Source: Pseudobdellovibrionaceae bacterium (GTDB taxonomy: Bacteria > Bdellovibrionota > Bdellovibrionia > Bdellovibrionales > JAMPXM01). From it: a DNA stretch of 43,792 nt. The notes under the pieces were generated by a model. The model ran no database searches. It saw only the letters and a list, made by a program, of their open reading frames with translations, and was not told the origin of the DNA. The stretch's first letter is position 1; each line of letters begins with the position of its first letter. The stretch covers positions 1-43,792 of the forward strand of contig CANHQR010000027.1 in the NCBI GenBank assembly GCA_947462815.1. Direction: 5' to 3'. Shown here piece after piece: positions 40,660 to 43,792 of this stretch. The position numbers and the translations under genes were made by a program.

Positions 40660-41472
40660 ATGGCCAAACCCTCATCAACTTCTCAAGCCACTCCAAACCA
40701 AACTGACTTTGCTTTGGTGACAGGAGCCTCAAGCGGCATCGGCTTGGAACTCGCCCGTCGATTCGCCCAAGATGGCATTCACCTGATTCTCGTGGCCCGC
40801 ACCACCAACAAACTTCAAGAGCTCGCCCGCGAGTTGGAAGCTTCTTATCGAGTTCGCTGTGTGGTGATCGCCATCGACCTCTCGCAGCCCGACGCTCCGC
40901 AGACGATTTTCAACGAGTGCCGCAACCTCGGTCTTCACGTGAACTATTTGGTGAACAATGCGGGCTTTGGATCTTATGGCCCCTTCTTAGATACCGAATG
41001 GGGCGTCACACAGCGCATGATGCAGGTGAACATGCGTGCGCTCACCGAGCTCACCTATCTCTTCGGTCGCCCCATGCGCGAACGTGGCCGTGGCCACATT
41101 CTTAACGTCGCCTCAACCGCGGCGTTCCAACCCGGACCCTTGATGTCCGTCTACTACGCATCAAAGGCCTATGTGCTGTCGTTTTCAGAAGCTCTCGCCG
41201 AAGAACTTCAAGACTCAGGCGTGCTCGTCACCGCACTTTGCCCTGGGCCAACGGCTTCCAACTTTCAATCCACAGCCAAAATGGAGAAGGTGAAGCTTTT
41301 TGAAAAGATGCGACCACCCAGTTCGAAGCAAGTGGCGGATTATGGATATAAAGCCATGATGCAGGGCCAGCGCGTCGCCATCGAAGGTGTGATGAACTTC
41401 ATGATCACGCAAAGTGTGCGCGTCACACCTCGGCGCTGGGTCACGAAGATTGTGAAGTCACTGCAAAGTTAA
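40660..41472 (+). CDS. Short-chain dehydrogenase/reductase (DltE-like)
   Basis: A 270-residue classical SDR. The Rossmann motif TGASSGIGLELA is at residues about 21-32, NNAG at about 99-102, and the catalytic Ser and YxxxK in NVASTAAFQ and YYASKAY. The ASSGIG loop followed by ARTTNKLQELA suits NADP(H). It resembles DltE/YqjQ-type SDRs. The natural substrate is unknown. AAGGAG five bases before the ATG supports the start. Its stop TAA overlaps the stop of the minus-strand L,D-transpeptidase gene over three bases at 41470, so there is no room for a terminator between them. Confidence 0.92.
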   Translation: MAKPSSTSQATPNQTDFALVTGASSGIGLELARRFAQDGIHLILVARTTNKLQELARELEASYRVRCVVIAIDLSQPDAPQTIFNECRNLGLHVNYLVNNAGFGSYGPFLDTEWGVTQRMMQVNMRALTELTYLFGRPMRERGRGHILNVASTAAFQPGPLMSVYYASKAYVLSFSEALAEELQDSGVLVTALCPGPTASNFQSTAKMEKVKLFEKMRPPSSKQVADYGYKAMMQGQRVAIEGVMNFMITQSVRVTPRRWVTKIVKSLQS

Positions 41473-42230
41473 GTTTTGTCTCGGCAAGAGCTTGCATTGC
41501 AAAGTGACGCGGCCCCACCTCCAGCTGTGTGGGGCGAGTCATAGACAGGCTTAAGTTTTCGCCAAAACTCAAAGTGCGGCCAACGCCAATGACGCCAAAG
41601 TTCAAGTCTCTCCATACGAAATGGAAATATGTGGACCGGCACACCGCGAGGATCAGCCGCGTCCGCCGTGAGCGCGGCTTGTACCAAGGTGTAGATCTCT
41701 TCGATTCCAGGATCCGTCATGGCCAAGCATCCTAAGGACACGCAGTTGCCGTGAATCATGATGTCACCACCCGTGCGACCCAACTGACGATCCTGCGCAT
41801 TCGGATATCCGATGTTCATCGAGAGGTGAAATACGCTATAGGGATTGAGGCTCCTCCGCGTGACCGCGTACAAGCCTTCAGGTACTTGTTGGTCGCCTTG
41901 CTTTTGTTTGGGTCCAAGCCCACCCGACATCGCACAGATCGGATACTCGCGAAAAATCTCAAAGCGATCGCCGCGCTTCAACCAAAGCTCCAAAGCGCGC
42001 TCGCGTTTGAAAGCGCGAATATAAGCCGGCGCACCCCAAGCCCATCCCCCGGCCTTCAGCTCAGCTGCAAGCCGCGGCGTCTGTGTCGCCACCACCCGCC
42101 GCGATCGATCCGAGGTCACCACCGCCAACTTTTCCTCCGCCGCCGCCTCGCCGCCCCCAAAAACGCACCCCAAAACATAGCCGATCACCCCGCTCACAAC
42201 CCAGATTCCAAGCCGCTTTCCTCGATGCAC
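41469..42230 (-). CDS. L,D-transpeptidase (YkuD family)
   Basis: A 253-residue exported YkuD-domain enzyme that makes or edits 3-3 peptidoglycan cross-links or attaches proteins to them. The active-site motif is IHGNCVSLGCLAM, with the nucleophile Cys after SLG. Other family features are GLGPKQKQGDQQVPEGLY upstream and HLSMNIGYPN. A GTG at 42230 is taken as the start because GGAGG precedes it by five bases and a compact signal peptide follows; its YVLGC could be a lipobox. Frame extension to 42293 is possible. In predatory relatives such enzymes act on prey walls, but no such role is shown here. Divergent from the response regulator gene. Confidence 0.88.
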   Translation of the reverse strand: MHRGKRLGIWVVSGVIGYVLGCVFGGGEAAAEEKLAVVTSDRSRRVVATQTPRLAAELKAGGWAWGAPAYIRAFKRERALELWLKRGDRFEIFREYPICAMSGGLGPKQKQGDQQVPEGLYAVTRRSLNPYSVFHLSMNIGYPNAQDRQLGRTGGDIMIHGNCVSLGCLAMTDPGIEEIYTLVQAALTADAADPRGVPVHIFPFRMERLELWRHWRWPHFEFWRKLKPVYDSPHTAGGGAASLCNASSCRDKT

Positions 42231-42364
42231 ACTCACCTCCGTGGTGAGCTTGAGTGTGGACTTTGGCGCCCGGCGCTCACTAGGCAGGCTCATGTAAAAC
42301 AACTGGTCAGTGCTTTTACATAGTCGTTACAATCTTCAAGGCGAAGAGGCCTTAACCTGAACCC
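42231..42364. promoter_or_regulatory. Divergent promoter region, Ldt / two-component system
   Basis: The only gap between the L,D-transpeptidase start on the minus strand and the response regulator start at 42365 on the plus strand. An AT-richer stretch at about 42290-42335 is the likely place for the promoters. No operator repeat is clear. Confidence 0.35.
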
Positions 42365-43150
42365 ATGAGCCATACACGCATGAGTCAAAAGCTCGATTCA
42401 ACGACAAGCCCCACACGCCCTGCCGCTCGCGTGTTGATCGTCGAAGATGAAATTTCGATTCAACAAGGCTTAGTGAATCTCTTCGTCTTTCATGGTTTTG
42501 AAGTTCGAGCGGAAAGCGACGGCGCCAGAGGCGCTGAAGTCGCTCTCAATGATAAGTTTGATCTGCTCATTCTCGACATCATGCTGCCTACGCTCGATGG
42601 CTTTAGCATTTGCAGCCAGGTTCGCCGGGCGAAACCACAACTTCCTATCATCATGCTCACGGCCAAGACTTCTGAGGACGATCTCGTCCACGGACTTGAA
42701 CTCGGTGCGGACGACTATATTCCTAAGCCCTTTTCCGTTCGTGTTTTGCTCACCCGCGTGCAGAGCCTGCTTCGCCGCACGAATCAAGCCGCACAACAAA
42801 AGTTTCGAATCGGTGATGACCTGGAAATTTCACCGCTGGATCTACTGGGCCACCACATCAAGTCCGGAAAGAACATCGAGTTCACGTTGCTTGAGGTTGA
42901 GCTTCTCCAATACTTGCGAAGCGAAGGCGCACGAACCAAAACCCGCGACGAGCTTTTGCGTCAAGTTTGGGGATACAAATCCGGTGAAGACTACGACACA
43001 CGCACCGTCGACATTCACATCGCCAAGCTTCGCAAAAAAATTGAGCCACAACCCAAGACTCCACGCCACCTCATCACGGTGCGCGGCCTGGGCTATCGTC
43101 TGATCGACGAAACAACGCCCGATGCGAAGTCCGAAGGGCGTGAGTCATGA
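42365..43150 (+). CDS. OmpR/PhoB-type response regulator
   Basis: A 261-residue response regulator. Receiver: acidic pocket Glu27-Asp28-Glu29 (LIVEDE), phosphorylation site Asp71 (LLILDIMLP), Thr in IIMLTAK and Lys121 in IPKPF. The C-terminal winged helix has FTLLEVELLQYL, RDELLRQVWGY, the recognition helix TRTVDIHIAKLRKKI and ITVRGLGYRL. It has a 20-residue Ser/Thr-rich N-terminal extension. It should activate or repress transcription when phosphorylated by the kinase encoded next, whose ATG overlaps its stop (ATGA at 43147-43150). Signal and targets are unknown. Confidence 0.95.
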   Translation: MSHTRMSQKLDSTTSPTRPAARVLIVEDEISIQQGLVNLFVFHGFEVRAESDGARGAEVALNDKFDLLILDIMLPTLDGFSICSQVRRAKPQLPIIMLTAKTSEDDLVHGLELGADDYIPKPFSVRVLLTRVQSLLRRTNQAAQQKFRIGDDLEISPLDLLGHHIKSGKNIEFTLLEVELLQYLRSEGARTKTRDELLRQVWGYKSGEDYDTRTVDIHIAKLRKKIEPQPKTPRHLITVRGLGYRLIDETTPDAKSEGRES

Positions 43151-43792
43151 AGACGCCCACCATCTTCAATGTTGTGGAACAACGTCGCCGTCTGAACTTG
43201 TTGTTGATCGTCGCCGGCCTCTGCCTGCTCGGCCTCTCCGCTTGGCTCGGCACAACTCTCCCGATGCGTCTGGCGAATGAGCATCGAAGCTCATTGCAAG
43301 GAAGGCTTGAAAAGCAGCTTGAGTTTCGTGTGGAGCAGCTCCGAGCTGCCTTAAAGCGCGAGGCGGAACGCCCGTTTACCGAATATTCGCACGCACATCT
43401 TTCACGCGTCGATCTGCAGAGCTTCCTTAAGTTTTCCAACATCGCATCGCCAAGGCCGAATGTCGAAATCGCGGGACTTGTCGGCTTCTTTGAAATCGGC
43501 GCGAAAGGTCGCCTCGAACTGCCGTTTTTTCCAGAATCCCCGACCTTCACTCTACCTGATCGCGAACTTCGCCAGAATCTCGCTCAAGATCTCTTCAACG
43601 CTTTTCGCAAAACTCAGCCCGTCGATGCCTCCCAGGAATCCACCGAACGCTATCAACAGCTCTTTGGCGGACTCTGGCTGCCGCAAAGTTTTCGTCTCGC
43701 TCAAAATGCCGAGTCGATCAAGAAGCTGGGCACTCAGCCACTCCCACCTTTGGCTCAGGTCGCGACATCGAAATCCTCACCCAAAAAATCCA
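43147..43792 (+). CDS. Sensor kinase partner, N-terminal part only
   Basis: Incomplete at the window end: 215 codons are visible. A basic start is followed by a membrane helix (LNLLLIVAGLCLLGLSAWLG), then a coiled helical region (RSSLQGRLEKQLEFRVEQL) and a periplasmic-looking sensor segment. The kinase core lies beyond the window, so the identification as a histidine kinase rests on the overlap with the response regulator gene and the usual order of such operons. An extracytoplasmic sensor domain of more than 150 residues is inferred. Confidence 0.78.
   Translation, partial: MKTPTIFNVVEQRRRLNLLLIVAGLCLLGLSAWLGTTLPMRLANEHRSSLQGRLEKQLEFRVEQLRAALKREAERPFTEYSHAHLSRVDLQSFLKFSNIASPRPNVEIAGLVGFFEIGAKGRLELPFFPESPTFTLPDRELRQNLAQDLFNAFRKTQPVDASQESTERYQQLFGGLWLPQSFRLAQNAESIKKLGTQPLPPLAQVATSKSSPKKS

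Overview
The window looks like a chromosomal segment of a Gram-negative bacterium, most likely a member of the Bdellovibrionota (Bdellovibrio/Oligoflexia-like). That placement is an inference. It rests on several secreted and outer-membrane proteins, two exported proteins with the Cys-containing export motif S-[F/Y]-Q-N-C that I associate with Bdellovibrio-type genomes, a moderately high GC content by eye, and dense gene packing with many 4-base ATGA/GTGA overlaps. TGA, TAG and TAA are all used as stops. I saw no rRNA, tRNA, CRISPR array, insertion sequence or prophage.

Layout. 1-3.5 kb: a QNC-type lipoprotein divergent from a large tetratricopeptide-like regulator, then a mostly empty stretch. 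3.6-4.8 kb: a small coupled operon (eRF1-like protein, group II truncated haemoglobin, DUF2892 membrane protein). 5-11.8 kb: a GT-C-like membrane protein, a DUF4442 thioesterase-fold protein, an alkaline-ceramidase homologue, GTP cyclohydrolase I (folE), a previously hidden 36-residue Lys/Arg-rich microprotein on the minus strand with its own terminator, a YbaK-type deacylase and a UbiB/ABC1 kinase-like protein. 12-18 kb: a second QNC protein, an SGNH hydrolase and a 904-residue EF-hand lipoprotein. 18.6-22.3 kb: a radical SAM protein head-to-head with an outer-membrane protein, and a secreted subtilase preceded by a family of related inverted repeats.

22.7-29 kb: a DUF5819/SdpA-like protein coupled to an HTTM membrane protein that is broken by an in-frame TAG; opposite these, MsrB and two ABCC-type half transporters overlap by 4 bases each and probably form one operon with a heterodimeric exporter. 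29.5-36 kb: a lipoprotein and an outer-membrane beta-barrel protein, convergent with an MMPL/RND exporter and its periplasmic partner. 36-39.4 kb: a lipid-modification operon (fatty-acid desaturase, Rieske oxygenase, two overlapping small membrane proteins) ending in an unreported membrane gene broken by an in-frame TGA. 39.8-43.8 kb: YceI, a short-chain dehydrogenase, an L,D-transpeptidase and an OmpR-type two-component system whose kinase runs off the window.

Two themes run through the region. First, genes are packed so tightly that several divergent pairs have start codons overlapping or touching (8360/8366 and 19693/19694), so their promoters must lie inside the opposite gene. Second, short tandem duplications with periods of about 12-24 bp recur, both in leaders and in frame inside coding sequences (a signal peptide, a haemoglobin tail, an ABC ATPase insert, the MsrB N-terminus). 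The best candidates for something new are the microprotein, the QNC export motif, the inverted-repeat leader of the subtilase, and the two stop-interrupted membrane genes.
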